The notes: generated by a model from the sequence alone, not told the origin. Positions 9,292-19,364 are shown, numbered from the stretch's first letter. The stretch is DNA of 64,000 nt from an uncultured Caldilineaceae bacterium (GCA_951812725.1 OX638330.1:806001-870000), one strand, 5' to 3'. Numbers and translations are program-made.

Positions 9292-10254
9292 TCAGGAAGG
9301 TAGCGGCGCCGAAGCCGCGATCAGTCCGCTGTCCTGTAGTTCCTGCCACATCGCTGCAGGCGGCTCCACATCCCAGATGGCCCGATTGTCATCGGCCTCG
9401 GCCGCGGTCGCCGAGCCGATAACGAGAGAGGCTATGGCGTGATGGGCCCCCGCGAAATGCAGGGCAGCGACGTGCAGGGGCACGCCATGCCCTGTCGTAA
9501 TCTGCTGGAGGCGCCCCGCCTTTGCCAAGATTTCCTCCGGCGCGTCTTCGTAGTCGTATTTGGCTCCTGAAACCGGGCCTGTGGCCAGAATGCCACTGTT
9601 ATACACGCCGCCCAGAAAGATGCTCACGTCGTTCTCCGTACACCAATCCAGGAAATTCAGCGAAGTCTGCTCCAGGAGCGTGTAGCGTCCGGCCAGCAGA
9701 AAACAGTTGACGTCGATCTTCTTGGCGAATTCCCATTCCATCTCCCACTGGTTCATGCCTGCTCCCACCGCGCCGATGACCCCTTGCTCTCTCAGGTCCA
9801 CCAGCGCAGGGAAGGCCTCGTCCAGCGCCTGCTGATTGTGAAATTCTTCATTCACGAAGTCGGGATCATGTACAAGAACAATGTCAACCCGGTCCATTCC
9901 CAATCGCTTGAGGCTGGCCTCAATGCTCTTCATTACGCCATCCCGACTGTAGTCGAAATAGATTGATCGGTCAGGACGCAGGATGCGGCCGATTTTGGTC
10001 TGGATTACCACATTGTCGCGTGGAATGCCCCGCAGCGCTTCGCCGAGCCGCCGTTCCGCCTCCCCCGCGCCGTACAGGGGAGCGGTGTCGAAGAAACGAA
10101 TTCCATTTTCATAGGATCGACGGACTGTTTCGAGGGCCTCTTCATCGTCCAAATCACTGTAGAGATTTCCGATCGGTGCGGTGCCCATGCCCAATCTCGT
10201 AACTCGCAAGCTGGTGTTGCCGACCTGCGCGCTGGGAATTGTGTTAGCAGTCAT
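9292..10254 (-). CDS. Aldo/keto reductase
   Basis: This 320-residue NAD(P)H-dependent oxidoreductase has a TIM barrel with the catalytic Asp/Tyr in FFDTAPLYG, Lys in QTKIGR and His in VLVHDPD. The GEAERRLGEAL segment and overall length resemble the D-threo-aldose/L-fucose dehydrogenase branch, so a sugar substrate is plausible but unproven. The MTANTIPSAQVGNTSLRVTRLG start is typical. A plsC-like gene follows closely. Confidence 0.85.
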   Translation of the reverse strand: MTANTIPSAQVGNTSLRVTRLGMGTAPIGNLYSDLDDEEALETVRRSYENGIRFFDTAPLYGAGEAERRLGEALRGIPRDNVVIQTKIGRILRPDRSIYFDYSRDGVMKSIEASLKRLGMDRVDIVLVHDPDFVNEEFHNQQALDEAFPALVDLREQGVIGAVGAGMNQWEMEWEFAKKIDVNCFLLAGRYTLLEQTSLNFLDWCTENDVSIFLGGVYNSGILATGPVSGAKYDYEDAPEEILAKAGRLQQITTGHGVPLHVAALHFAGAHHAIASLVIGSATAAEADDNRAIWDVEPPAAMWQELQDSGLIAASAPLPS

Positions 10255-10584
10255 ATTGTCGCTCCATGTGGCGCCGATTGTTCACTGAGGATGGCGCACG
10301 AAATCCTGCGGGTTGTGCGCCAAGGCTCACGGGCTGCGGCGCGTGCCGGCGGCCTTATTCTGGTGCGTCTGCGCACACGAAGTGACGCCGCGTTCCAGTT
10401 GGGAAAAACGGACCCGAGACCCCCACCGTACTGTCGGATTCCTCCAAGAATACGGGCGAAGAATTTATGCCGGAGGAATTGTACAACAACTGGGGCCGTA
10501 ATGCCACAGGCAAATTCTCCACCGGACTGACGGCCAAATTACACCAGAGGCAGGTACACGCGGGGGTGCAATGCAAGGAAATTC
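10255..10584. other. Intergenic region upstream of the aldo/keto reductase
   Basis: These 330 bp lie between the aldo/keto reductase start and MITE copy 2. No protein-like reading frame, RNA motif or clear promoter was recognised. Confidence 0.4.
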
Positions 10585-10790
10585 GTAACTACTAAGCCAC
10601 AGTAGTTGATCAGCCAGTCATCCTTGGAACCATACAGGCTCTAGGTGACGCAACTAGTGTACAGCCGCCGCCATGCTCGCCAGCCGACACGTTGCGAAGA
10701 AGGCACACGGTCGGTGAGGCATGTTTTTGTAGGGGGGCGTTGCGGGGGCGCAGCCCCTGCACAAGGGAGGGCCGAAGGCCCGACCGCCCA
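10585..10790 (+). mobile_element. MITE-like element, copy 2 (subfamily A, right end missing)
   Basis: The left terminal repeat GTAACTACTAAGCCACA and the first 206 bp match copies 1 and 5 closely, including both core hairpins. Similarity stops right after the CCGACCGCCCA block at 10790. The right 75-80 bp and right terminal repeat are absent, so no target-site duplication can be scored. The break is followed by a short tandem repeat (10798-10825), perhaps the scar of a deletion. Confidence 0.85.
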
Positions 10791-10797
10791 GAACTGC

Positions 10798-10825
10798 AGT
10801 GGTCAGTGGTTAGTGGTCAGTGACC
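10798..10825 (+). repeat. Four-unit 7-bp tandem repeat (AGTGGTY-like)
   Basis: Four consecutive heptamers are seen: AGTGGTC, AGTGGTT, AGTGGTC, AGTGACC. The array starts 7 bp after the truncated end of MITE copy 2. Confidence 0.7.
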
Positions 10826-10958
10826 GGAGGCGCTTTGGATTGGGAGGCGCGGCTGGTCCTTATGGCCGAGAACTGGCACTGGCTGAATTGTTTCGAACAG
10901 ATAGGGGAAGAGCAGGCAGGCTTTTTGCGTTTTAGATATGGGCCGCCACCTTTGACTA

Positions 10959-12179
10959 CTATATCAGCTGCGCGTGAAAGGCATCCATCTGCGGCAAAAT
11001 CGTCTTCCACGAGAACTGCGTTTCAACAAACGAACGGGCCGCTTCGCCAAGGGCGCGGCTGCGGTCGCCGGCACCGGCCTGGTCGCGCAGCAGGGACACC
11101 ACTGCGTCGGCAAAGGAAGTGGCGTCATCAGCGATCAGAATGTGCTCCCCATCCCGGACCGGGATCCCTTCTACACCCAGCGTCGTGCTTACAACCGGCC
11201 GCGCGCAGGCCAATGCCTCCAAGACCTTGAAACGAGTGCCTCCCCCCACACGCATTGGTGTCACATATACCGACGCGCCATGTATGTAAGGAACGACATC
11301 CTCGACTTCACCGGTCAACTCTATGTCCGGCTCTGCCCGCAACCGGTCCAACCTGCGGTGAGGATCCATGCCGACGATCTGCAATTTTACATCCAGTTGG
11401 CTGCGGACGCGAGGCAACACCTTCAGCCCGAACCATAGCATGGCATCCACATTGGGGCGATAGTCCATTTTGCCCGTGAAGACCAACGAAGGAGGGCTCT
11501 TAGGCAGCAGCGGTTGGGGAACATAGCGGGAGATTTCAATGCCGTTGGGCACATTCACGACCGGCCGCCGCGGCGCCAGCGAGGACAACATCCGCCGGTC
11601 CGGCTCGCTGACAGCAACGATACCATCTACGGCCTGACAGAATGCACGTTCATAGCGGTACAGTTTCTGCCACTGCAGCCAGCTGTAGAACGCTGCCGGC
11701 CAGCGTGCTATGCTGCGGCCATCCATCAATGCTGCTCTCTTCTGCAGCAGGAATTCGGCGTTGTGATTGTCGAAAACGACAAGGGGTCGATCTCCAGCCA
11801 TCTGCAGAATCTGAAAGCCGTAAGGGACCATCTCCAAACCTTCGACTTGCACGAGGTCATAGGTCTTTTCTGCCAGCATGCGCTCGAGCAGGGCGAAGGC
11901 ATCTTTCTGTACCAGGCGCAGGCCCATGTCCGGCTTTCCAGTCACCAAGGCGTCGAGCAGGCGGCGGCTCAATCGCCTTTCGGGTTGCCGAAAGGCCTCG
12001 ACCCGGGTGCAAAGCTCAGCCAGCCTCGGTTCCGGCCAGCTCTTGTTTGCTGGCGCGAGGCAGGTGAAAAGATCCACTTCGTGCTTGGAAGCGAAGTGGC
12101 GTAACAGAAAGTAGTTGCGGAGAGTTGTGCCTTGGCGGGGAGGATAAGGAGACTGCGGTGTAAGGAGGAGAAGTTTCAT
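10959..12179 (-). CDS. Glycosyltransferase family 4 (GT-B fold)
   Basis: This 406-residue glycosyltransferase has an N-terminal Rossmann half starting MKLLLLTPQSPYPPRQG and a C-terminal Glycos_transf_1 half. The latter contains the linker VPNGIE, FTGKMDYRPN, and the donor-binding region VYVTPMRVGGGTRFKVLEALA with the conserved glutamate. The PPRQGTTLRNYFLLR opening resembles sugar transferases of exopolysaccharide clusters. It begins 9 bp after another GT4 gene, so the two probably form one unit building a surface glycan or glycolipid. Confidence 0.87.
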   Translation of the reverse strand: MKLLLLTPQSPYPPRQGTTLRNYFLLRHFASKHEVDLFTCLAPANKSWPEPRLAELCTRVEAFRQPERRLSRRLLDALVTGKPDMGLRLVQKDAFALLERMLAEKTYDLVQVEGLEMVPYGFQILQMAGDRPLVVFDNHNAEFLLQKRAALMDGRSIARWPAAFYSWLQWQKLYRYERAFCQAVDGIVAVSEPDRRMLSSLAPRRPVVNVPNGIEISRYVPQPLLPKSPPSLVFTGKMDYRPNVDAMLWFGLKVLPRVRSQLDVKLQIVGMDPHRRLDRLRAEPDIELTGEVEDVVPYIHGASVYVTPMRVGGGTRFKVLEALACARPVVSTTLGVEGIPVRDGEHILIADDATSFADAVVSLLRDQAGAGDRSRALGEAARSFVETQFSWKTILPQMDAFHAQLI

Positions 12180-12188
12180 CGCCGCCGG

Positions 12189-13340
12189 TCAGGCTGAACT
12201 ATGATTTACCGGCGCGGCCGGTACTGCGGGGCCGTCGCAGACCATGCGGTAGACTTCCAGAGTTTCTGCCGCGGCGCGGCCCCAGCTGAATACCGATGCT
12301 CGCTGCAGGCCCTTCTGGCACAGCTCTTGATGGAGTTCATCGTCGGTCAGAAGACGGTGCATGGCGACGGCGATCTCTTCCCAGTCTGATGGATCGACAA
12401 TCAGCCCAGCATCTCCGACCACCTCCGGCATACTACTCGTGTTACTCACAATGGTCGGTGTGCCACAGGCCATTGCTTCCAGCGGCGACAGCCCAAACCC
12501 TTCGTAAAACGCCGGATGTACATGGCAACGTGCGCCGACGAACAGCTGATGGAGATCCTCATCAGGTACGCGATCCAAGAAAAACGTGCTTTGACCAAGA
12601 TCCAACTGTTCGACCTTCCGATACACTTCCTCGTACAACCAGCCGGGCTTACCGGCCAGGACGAGGCCCGTGTCCTCCACGCTGTAACACTTACGAAGAT
12701 GGTGAAAGGCGTCCAGCAGGCCGCCTACATTCTTGCGAGGTTCAATTGTACTGACGAAAAAAATGTACTTTTCCGGGATACCGTACTTGTCCTGCATTGC
12801 CGCTCGGGATTTTGCTTTCGACAGTGGGCAGTAAAGGGACGCCGCGGCTTCGTAAATGACGCTGATTTTTTTGGGAGAAGCGCCGAGCCGACCAACTACA
12901 TCGCTCTTGGTACTCTCGCTGGGCACGATTATGTGCTGGGCATGGCGCACTGCCTGGTCGATTTGGCTGTAGTAGGCGGCGTGGGACTCGGTCAGAAAGT
13001 GGGGCCAACGCAGGAAGGCGAGATCGTGAACGGTGATTACTGAAGGGACGCTGCTGTAAAGGGGCGGAATAAAGTCTGTGCTGTGGAGGAGGTCCAGCGA
13101 ATGGAAAGACAACTCTGCAGCCAACATTTTCTGTTCGACGCGCGTATGCACAGGCGCGAACAGGGTGCGCCTTCGAAAATTGGGCGCGGTGGCCAGAGGT
13201 TTCCGCTGTTTGCGGTGCTGGAAAACTGTGAACGTTGTTTCCCGATCCAGCTGCGCAAGCTCTTCTATGAGATGCGTTGTATAGCGACTGATTCCTGCAG
13301 GCTGGTGGTAACTGAGCCTGGCGTCAATGCCAACTCGCAT
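12189..13340 (-). CDS. Glycosyltransferase family 4 (mannosyltransferase-like)
   Basis: This is a 383-residue GT-B enzyme. The N-terminus MRVGIDARLSYHQPAGISRYT is characteristic of GT4 enzymes of the mannosyl/rhamnosyl type. The C-terminal half has FVSTIEPRKNVGGLLDAF and the EX7E-type donor site in HPAFYEGFGLSPLEAMACG, followed by VSNTSSMPEVVGDAG. It is the first gene of a two-gene minus-strand unit. The acceptor and sugar cannot be named. Confidence 0.88.
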   Translation of the reverse strand: MRVGIDARLSYHQPAGISRYTTHLIEELAQLDRETTFTVFQHRKQRKPLATAPNFRRRTLFAPVHTRVEQKMLAAELSFHSLDLLHSTDFIPPLYSSVPSVITVHDLAFLRWPHFLTESHAAYYSQIDQAVRHAQHIIVPSESTKSDVVGRLGASPKKISVIYEAAASLYCPLSKAKSRAAMQDKYGIPEKYIFFVSTIEPRKNVGGLLDAFHHLRKCYSVEDTGLVLAGKPGWLYEEVYRKVEQLDLGQSTFFLDRVPDEDLHQLFVGARCHVHPAFYEGFGLSPLEAMACGTPTIVSNTSSMPEVVGDAGLIVDPSDWEEIAVAMHRLLTDDELHQELCQKGLQRASVFSWGRAAAETLEVYRMVCDGPAVPAAPVNHSSA

Positions 13341-13524
13341 AGTCTCGACGGTTCTAATGATGGGACAGTTTGTCCTACGCGCCTCCAGGTTGCGAATTCA
13401 AATGAAATCGGCACCTAGCGACCGTGTTGCCGGGCGGTGTGGGGTATCCCGCTCCCGAAGTCACAATCACTCTTTATTGTATCATTTGTCTGAAATAGGG
13501 TCAAATAAACTTACAGACTTGCTC

Positions 13525-13980
13525 TTAACGTTTGGTTTTCAGTTCGATGATTGAACCCAAAATCTCCTCCGTATCCAGATAAGCCCACACTGCTCCCGGG
13601 TCCAATGTTGAGCCACCGCTCTGGATAATATCCACTTTCAGCTCCTGTGCCACGCCTTCAGGATCGGGCACTCGAAAGAGCAAGTGGTGTAGTCCCTCGC
13701 CCCTTTCGTCCAAGAACTCGGAATAGATGTTGTCACCCTCAAGCGGCTCGATAAATTCGATCTGGACTGCGCCGGTCTCGATGAAGGCTAGTCTCATACG
13801 GAAGTTTCCTGGCTGTCCACGAAAGGTAGACTGTGCATCAAGATCGCTGCCCTCGGGCGGCCAGTCCACCACCTGGGCCGGTTCCATTGCAAAGCGCTCT
13901 GTCCACGCTTTGGCCGCGGCGCGCGCATCGCGCACGACGATTCCCACTTGTACAACAGATCCCAATTCGATTTTTTTCAT
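13525..13980 (-). CDS. VOC-superfamily (glyoxalase/epimerase-like) protein
   Basis: This 151-residue protein has two beta-alpha-beta-beta-beta modules. The opening VVQVGIVVRDARAAAKAW and the metal-site regions around QIEFIEP and GLHHLLFRV (residues about 70-105) resemble methylmalonyl-CoA epimerase and glyoxalase I relatives. Single-domain VOC proteins usually act as dimers with a divalent metal. It diverges from the enolase-superfamily gene downstream, which could indicate a shared catabolic role, but nothing confirms it. Confidence 0.75.
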   Translation of the reverse strand: MKKIELGSVVQVGIVVRDARAAAKAWTERFAMEPAQVVDWPPEGSDLDAQSTFRGQPGNFRMRLAFIETGAVQIEFIEPLEGDNIYSEFLDERGEGLHHLLFRVPDPEGVAQELKVDIIQSGGSTLDPGAVWAYLDTEEILGSIIELKTKR

Positions 13981-14226
13981 AGTTGGCTTTGGCGGCCCTG
14001 TCCTCTGAATGGTCTAGCACCACGCCAGCGGAATTAGACCGCCAGGCGGGCAATGGAATGAAACTGCTGTTATCACGTGGCTCCTCCCGAAAGGTACCAA
14101 GCCTCCCGGTGTATCATTCGGGCACAATGATTCTTGGCGCGAAAAAGCTCCCGCCTGTTTTGCTGAATATGTGGGATAATAGCAACTGCCAGCTTGAAAG
14201 CCAAACATACCTGCAGGAGGGTTTCG

Positions 14227-15327
14227 ATGATAATACAGGATATCAAGACAACCGTGCTGTCCCTTCCCCATCTTCCTGGATTTCAGGATGCGACTATTCG
14301 TCATATCTCGCCGGGGCGCAGCCAGTGTTTCGTCCATGTCTATTCTGATCAGGGTCTGGTCGGGCTGGGGCTGGGCGGAGGAACAACCGCGGCGCGCGAA
14401 GTGATTGAACGAACGCTTAAGCCGATTCTACTTGGTCAGAACGCTTTGCATATCGAAAAGCTGTGGGATGAAATGTTCTGGGCGATTCGAGGAGTCGGGC
14501 GCAAGGGTCTTGCATTCAGCGCGCTCTCGGCAGTGGATATCGCCCTCTGGGATCTGAAGGCCAAGTACTATGAGACGCCCCTCTACCAGCTGCTGGGGCC
14601 TTTCACAGAAACGGTGCCCGTCTACGGCAGCGGCGGCTGGACGCACTTTTCTGAGGATGAATTGGTGGCAGAGCAGTGTAGTTACGTGGAACGGGGAATG
14701 AAGGCCGTAAAGATGAAAGTCGGCAAGGATTTCGGCCAGAGCGAGCAGGAGGACGTAGCGCGCCTGGAATCGGTGCGAGAGGCGGTAGGCCCTGATGTGT
14801 CAATCTACATCGACGCCAATAACGGCTACTACGCCAAACAGGCCATCCGCATGGCAAGAATCTTTGAGCAGTACGATGTAGGCTGGTTTGAAGAGCCGGT
14901 TCTGGCCGACGATATCGAAGGTCTGGCGTCTGTTGCCAGAGCCATCGACATCCCTGTGGCAACCGGTGAACACGAGTACACCAAGTATGGTTTCAAGGAC
15001 CTTATCGCCCGCGGCGGCGCCGACATTGTGCAACCCGACGTAGGCCGCGTCGGCGGCATCACCGAGTGGATGAAGGTCGCCCATCTGGCACACGCTTTCA
15101 ATCTGCCGGTGGCTCCGCATGCTTACCAGCTCGTACATCTTCATATGGCCTGTGCGACACCGAATCTGAAGGTTGTCGAATACCTGGGCACGGTCGAGGC
15201 GTCCGACCGTATTTTCTACTCTTCCTTCGACGAACCGCAAGACGGTCTTTGGTCTCCAGACCCTGATAGACATGGCCTGGGCCTGGAGCTTGACCCGGTC
15301 GCGCTCAAACACTATGCTGTAGATTGA
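14227..15327 (+). CDS. Mandelate racemase/muconate lactonizing enzyme family protein
   Basis: This 366-residue member of the enolase superfamily abstracts a proton alpha to a carboxylate. Visible active-site residues are the K162-M-K164 motif, metal ligands D196, E222 and E248, and the D271/H298 dyad, the mandelate racemase subgroup arrangement. This suggests an acid-sugar dehydratase or racemase. The start is set at 14227 because GGAGGG at 14216-14221 precedes it at proper spacing. An upstream ATG at 14194 lacks a site. The stop codon overlaps the target-site duplication of MITE copy 3. Confidence 0.88.
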   Translation: MIIQDIKTTVLSLPHLPGFQDATIRHISPGRSQCFVHVYSDQGLVGLGLGGGTTAAREVIERTLKPILLGQNALHIEKLWDEMFWAIRGVGRKGLAFSALSAVDIALWDLKAKYYETPLYQLLGPFTETVPVYGSGGWTHFSEDELVAEQCSYVERGMKAVKMKVGKDFGQSEQEDVARLESVREAVGPDVSIYIDANNGYYAKQAIRMARIFEQYDVGWFEEPVLADDIEGLASVARAIDIPVATGEHEYTKYGFKDLIARGGADIVQPDVGRVGGITEWMKVAHLAHAFNLPVAPHAYQLVHLHMACATPNLKVVEYLGTVEASDRIFYSSFDEPQDGLWSPDPDRHGLGLELDPVALKHYAVD

Positions 15328-15333
15328 GTATCG

Positions 15334-15624
15334 ATAACTACTAAGCCATATACAGTGCCTGTCTTGACCAGTCTTTTATCCCTGCCGCCATTCAGACTAT
15401 CTGATTGCGTATTCGGTTGGCGGCAGCCGGGTTGGCGTGGCGGCACTGCCGGAATGCGCGGACACGGACGGTGAGCGATGCTTTTGTAGGGGGGCGTTGC
15501 GGGGGCGCAGCCCCTGCACAAGGGAGGGCCGAAGGCCCGACCGCCCAAATGAAAGCAATGAGGGGAGAGAGCACCTTTGCTCACCTCGTTTGGGGTTGCG
15601 AATCAGTTGCGGCTGAGTAGTTAC
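15334..15624 (+). mobile_element. MITE-like element, copy 3 (subfamily B, complete)
   Basis: This 291-bp element has left end ATAACTACTAAGCCATA and right end TTGCGGCTGAGTAGTTAC. The exact 8-bp duplication GAGTATCG lies at 15326-15333 and 15625-15632. The left third differs from copies 1, 2 and 5 and matches copies 4 and 6 (CTGATTGCGTATTCGGTTGG block), defining a second subfamily. The central hairpin block is the same. The insertion is immediately after the stop codon of the preceding gene. Confidence 0.9.
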
Positions 15625-15632
15625 GAGTATCG

Positions 15633-16125
15633 TTCCGCGCCAATTGCTTGCGCCGGGCACGTGTCTCCCGACTGGCTTGGCGCTGTCTTCGGCGGACCTG
15701 CCGGCTGCTACCATTTACATCGGTTCGGTCGATTGGCGGCAGCCTGCAAGTAGAACATTGGGCCAACAGGAGGCGTTAGGTCTACTGACTGCAGGGAACT
15801 CTGAAGGTACCGCGGTCGCAGCGCAGGAATCAGGCTGTGGAAGGGAACGCTTTCGCGGGCGTCAACGCTCCAGCTCAGTGACGTACTGAACGCTACCTGC
15901 CTGCAGGTGGAATACACGCTACGTTGAGTTCCTGTTGTCTTTTCTCTCCCCCAAATGGTACAATTCAGGTTCCGAAAGGTCCCTCCTGGCCGTTAGGCAC
16001 AGCGCTGGTAAACGAACCCGGCGTCAGGGTTGAAGGGGCCACTGACGCAAAAAGTTGTGGTTCCCCTGTCACGCAAGGCTATCTGAGCGCGCCTAACCCA
16101 ACAAAGTGCGCTGAAAGAAAGAAAA
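15633..16125 (+). other. Intergenic region before the coiled-coil/selB genes
   Basis: About 490 bp follow MITE copy 3. I tried to match it to tmRNA, 6S, RNase P, SRP RNA and tRNA-Sec and saw none. It must contain the promoter for the coiled-coil gene. Confidence 0.4.
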
Positions 16126-17433
16126 ATGGATACTGCCCAACTTGCCCAAATGGTAACCTGGCTCGACGAAGAGCACCGACGCGACCGGGCCGAGATCTCC
16201 CGTTTGCAGCAGCAGCTGGAAAGCCAGTCCGGCGACATAGTCGAACAGGCGCGTCGCATCCAGGAGTTGGAGGGGCGCCTGGCATCTACAACTGCGCAAT
16301 TGGGTCGATTCACCCAAATTGAACAGCAGATTGAAAGCGTTAAGCAGGAATTAGGCTTGATGATCGACCGCAGCGACGAGGGGCAAGCGCAGGTTGCTCG
16401 CGAATTTGACCGCGCGCGGTTGGCCGACAGGGAGGCAATCTCAAGAGAGATCAGCGAAGTGCGCCGGGAGCTGCCGCGTATTGGCCGGATTGAAGAGAAG
16501 GTAGAACTGCGTAAGGGTGAAGAAGAACGCATGGTTGACATGATTATGGAGGGTAGGAATCAGGTCAATCTGCTTGTCAAAGATATTGAAGAACGCACGC
16601 GTCAGATCCCCTTTCTGGCCGATCAGCGCACCGGCGATGCAAAACGAATCGCCCAGCTGCAGCAGGAGACGGTCGAACTGTTTAAGCGTACCGAAGCTTT
16701 CAGCGGGCGCTTTTCAATTCTTGAGGATGCCGACCGCCGTATGAGCACTGAAATCGAGCGCTGGCGGCCTGTTTTTGCCGAGGTTCGAGAGGAGCAGCAG
16801 CAATTCATGGAGCGGCTGCGCGTCGAGGTCGTTGAGCGCTTGCAAGTACTGACCCGCTGGCAAGAGATTATAGATGATCAGCGGGCCGTAGTCGCTAAGA
16901 ATGAAGAACGTCTGCAGGCATTCGGCCAGTCGATCGAGACGGCCCGCCGGGCAGCAAATTCAATTCCTGAGTTTCAGGAAAACATTCGCCGCGATCAGGT
17001 GCAGGTGCAGGAACTGCAACGGTTGGCCGAAGAGCGCATGCGCCGCGAGATGGAAGAGTTTCAAGAGGAGTACGAGAAGAAGAGTCGTCGCGACGGTCTG
17101 CGCCAGGAGCACCTTTGGGGGGAGCAGGAGAAGAACAACAAGGAGCTGTTGGATCATCTTCCGCCGATGCTGCATGATTTGCGCGTACACGAAGAGATGC
17201 TGCGTCTTCTGTGGAAGCTGCAGGAGCAGTATGGCGGCCGATATATAAATGCGGCCCAGCTCTGGCTCGACGGTCTGCAAACGTCTCTGGAAGAAAGGGA
17301 CGAAACAATGAAGGACCTGGAAGAGGAATGGCAAAAGCAGCGCCGTACCGCCGAACTGTACGCCCGCCAGAATAACAGCCAGCCACGCACCACCGGTATC
17401 GCCACCGGTGAGCCGACACGCAACCGCACCTGA
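16126..17433 (+). CDS. Long coiled-coil protein of unknown function
   Basis: This 435-residue protein is dominated by Glu/Gln/Arg/Lys heptads from about residue 15 to 400 (for example IEQQIESVKQELG and QVQVQELQRLAEERMRRE), predicting an almost continuous coiled coil. No signal peptide, membrane segment or catalytic domain is seen. The C-terminus (about 405-435) is a short disordered tail. Its stop codon shares one base with the selB start (TGATG), so the two are translationally coupled. I do not recognise a named family. Confidence 0.8.
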   Translation: MDTAQLAQMVTWLDEEHRRDRAEISRLQQQLESQSGDIVEQARRIQELEGRLASTTAQLGRFTQIEQQIESVKQELGLMIDRSDEGQAQVAREFDRARLADREAISREISEVRRELPRIGRIEEKVELRKGEEERMVDMIMEGRNQVNLLVKDIEERTRQIPFLADQRTGDAKRIAQLQQETVELFKRTEAFSGRFSILEDADRRMSTEIERWRPVFAEVREEQQQFMERLRVEVVERLQVLTRWQEIIDDQRAVVAKNEERLQAFGQSIETARRAANSIPEFQENIRRDQVQVQELQRLAEERMRREMEEFQEEYEKKSRRDGLRQEHLWGEQEKNNKELLDHLPPMLHDLRVHEEMLRLLWKLQEQYGGRYINAAQLWLDGLQTSLEERDETMKDLEEEWQKQRRTAELYARQNNSQPRTTGIATGEPTRNRT

Positions 17434-19364
17434 TGCGGGTTATCGCCACTGCTGGCCATGTCGACCACGGCAAGTCGACGTTGGTTCAAGCGCTGACCGG
17501 AAGCCACCCCGACCGACTGGAAGAAGAAAAACGCCGCGGGCTCACCATCGTTCTGGGCTTCGCCTGGATGGACTTGGCCATGCCCGACGGCTCCCTTGAA
17601 CCTGTCAGCATCGTTGATGTGCCCGGCCATATTGACTTCATCAAGAACATGCTGGCGGGCGTGGGCAGCGTCGATGCCGCAATCCTCGTCATCTCCGCCG
17701 AAGAGGGGGTCATGCCCCAGACCCGCGAGCACCTCGCCATCCTTGACCTGCTCGCGCTTCCCGAAGGTCTGGTAGCCCTCACCAAGACAGATCTGATCGA
17801 TGAACCAGAGTGGCTTGACCTGGTCGAGCTGGACATCCAGGAGATCCTGGTTGGCACTCGACTGGAAGGCGCGCCCATCATTCGTGTGAGCGCACAGACC
17901 GGCGACGGCCTTGACCAACTGCGCTCAGCTCTGGCCCGGGGGTTGACCGCGCTGCCCCCCCGCCGTGATCGCGGCCGCCCGCGGCTGCCTATTGACCGCA
18001 TCTTCAGCCTGCCAGGCTTCGGTACAATCGTGACGGGCACTTTGAGCGACGGCCATATTTCCGTCGGCGAACCGGTTGATATTCTTCCTGACGGGCCCTC
18101 GGGCCGCGTGCGGGCGTTGCAGACACACAATCAAACCATCGAACGCGCCCTGCCTGGCAGCCGGGTAGCCGTCAATCTCAGCGGCATCGCCACCGATGAA
18201 ATCGGCCGCGGACAGGTCGTTGTGACTCCGGAGACGCTGCGTTCGACCCGGCTGCTGGATGTCTCCTTCCGGCTGCTGCCCGACTCCACGAATCCCTTGC
18301 GACACAACATGGCCGTAGATCTGTTCAGCGGTGCGTCTGAGACCCCTGCTCATGTACGTCTTCTCGCCGTAGAGGAACTGCTGCCCGGTGATGAAGGCTG
18401 GCTGCAGCTGCGGCTGGAACGCCCTGTTCTTGTTGCAGGCGGCGACCGCTTCATTCTGCGCCAGCCCTCGCCCAGCCTCACGCTCGGCGGCGGCGAGATT
18501 CTCGACCCACACCCCCGTCGTCGCTATCGACGTTTCGATGCAACGGTGGTCGCCAAGTTGGAAACACTTGCGCAAGGCAGCCCCGATGAGATCGTGTTGC
18601 AGAGTCTTGAGCGGGAGCTACTGCTTTCGGAGCAGGACCTGATAGCCGCCAGTGGGCTCGACAAGGAAATCGCAGGCGAGGCCATCCGCCAGCTCTTGGA
18701 AGCGGGCTTGATTCGAGGGCTGGACGAACAGCGGCTGCTGATCAGCATTTCGGCTTACCAGCAGATTGTCGCTGACCTGCAACTGCTACTTGGCGAGTTC
18801 CACAGCCAATATCCTTTGCGCCAAGGCATGCCCCGCAGCGAAGCGCGCAGCCGCCTGCTGGTGGCTGGAGCAGGCGGCATTCGGAAGGAGCTGCCCCAGA
18901 GGGCGTTCAACGAGTTGGCCTTGCAGGCGAATGGTGACGGACTGGTGGCAGGCGAAGAAAGTACTGTCCGGCTCCTTTCGCATACTGTCAGGTATTCGCC
19001 CGACCAGCAGCAGGCGGTCGATCGGGCGCTGCGGGCCTATGCGGCCGCGCCGTTCAGCCCGCCCAATGCTATCGACACGCTCGACCTATTGAGAGGTGAC
19101 GAAAATCTGCTGGAGTCGCTGGTTGAGCGGAATGTCCTGGCGCGGCTGCCCGGCGCAGTCTATTTTCGTCAGGAAGATTTCGTCGCTGCCACACAGAAAA
19201 TCCTCGCCCTGGCCCGGTCTAACGGGGCAATTACGCTGGCGGATGTGCGCGATCTGCTTGACACCAGCCGTAAATACGCACAGGCTCTGTTAGAAGAGCT
19301 GGACGCCCGCCGCGTCACGCGCCGGGTGGGAGATGAGAGAATGCTGAGGGGGCTTGAACAATGA
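17433..19364 (+). CDS. selB: Selenocysteine-specific translation elongation factor SelB
   Basis: This 643-residue GTPase delivers Sec-tRNA to the ribosome at UGA codons with a SECIS element. G-domain motifs: GHVDHGKST (8-16), DVPGH (62-66) and TKTD (117-120). EF-Tu-like beta-barrel domains follow, then a long C-terminal winged-helix region (from about 400) that binds SECIS RNA. The length is typical of bacterial SelB. It is coupled to the upstream coiled-coil gene and overlaps the next gene by 4 nt. No selA, selC or selD is visible in the window. Confidence 0.93.
   Translation: MRVIATAGHVDHGKSTLVQALTGSHPDRLEEEKRRGLTIVLGFAWMDLAMPDGSLEPVSIVDVPGHIDFIKNMLAGVGSVDAAILVISAEEGVMPQTREHLAILDLLALPEGLVALTKTDLIDEPEWLDLVELDIQEILVGTRLEGAPIIRVSAQTGDGLDQLRSALARGLTALPPRRDRGRPRLPIDRIFSLPGFGTIVTGTLSDGHISVGEPVDILPDGPSGRVRALQTHNQTIERALPGSRVAVNLSGIATDEIGRGQVVVTPETLRSTRLLDVSFRLLPDSTNPLRHNMAVDLFSGASETPAHVRLLAVEELLPGDEGWLQLRLERPVLVAGGDRFILRQPSPSLTLGGGEILDPHPRRRYRRFDATVVAKLETLAQGSPDEIVLQSLERELLLSEQDLIAASGLDKEIAGEAIRQLLEAGLIRGLDEQRLLISISAYQQIVADLQLLLGEFHSQYPLRQGMPRSEARSRLLVAGAGGIRKELPQRAFNELALQANGDGLVAGEESTVRLLSHTVRYSPDQQQAVDRALRAYAAAPFSPPNAIDTLDLLRGDENLLESLVERNVLARLPGAVYFRQEDFVAATQKILALARSNGAITLADVRDLLDTSRKYAQALLEELDARRVTRRVGDERMLRGLEQ

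Noticed and set aside
14152..14180. Extended -10 promoter (TGGGATAAT) before the enolase-superfamily gene
   Set aside because: The -10 is plausible but no -35 could be paired with it, so it was not listed as a feature.
15633..16125. Possible structural RNA (tmRNA, 6S, RNase P or tRNA-Sec) before selB
   Set aside because: None of the conserved cores of these RNAs could be located by eye; a TCA in a loop-like context did not fold into a tRNA.
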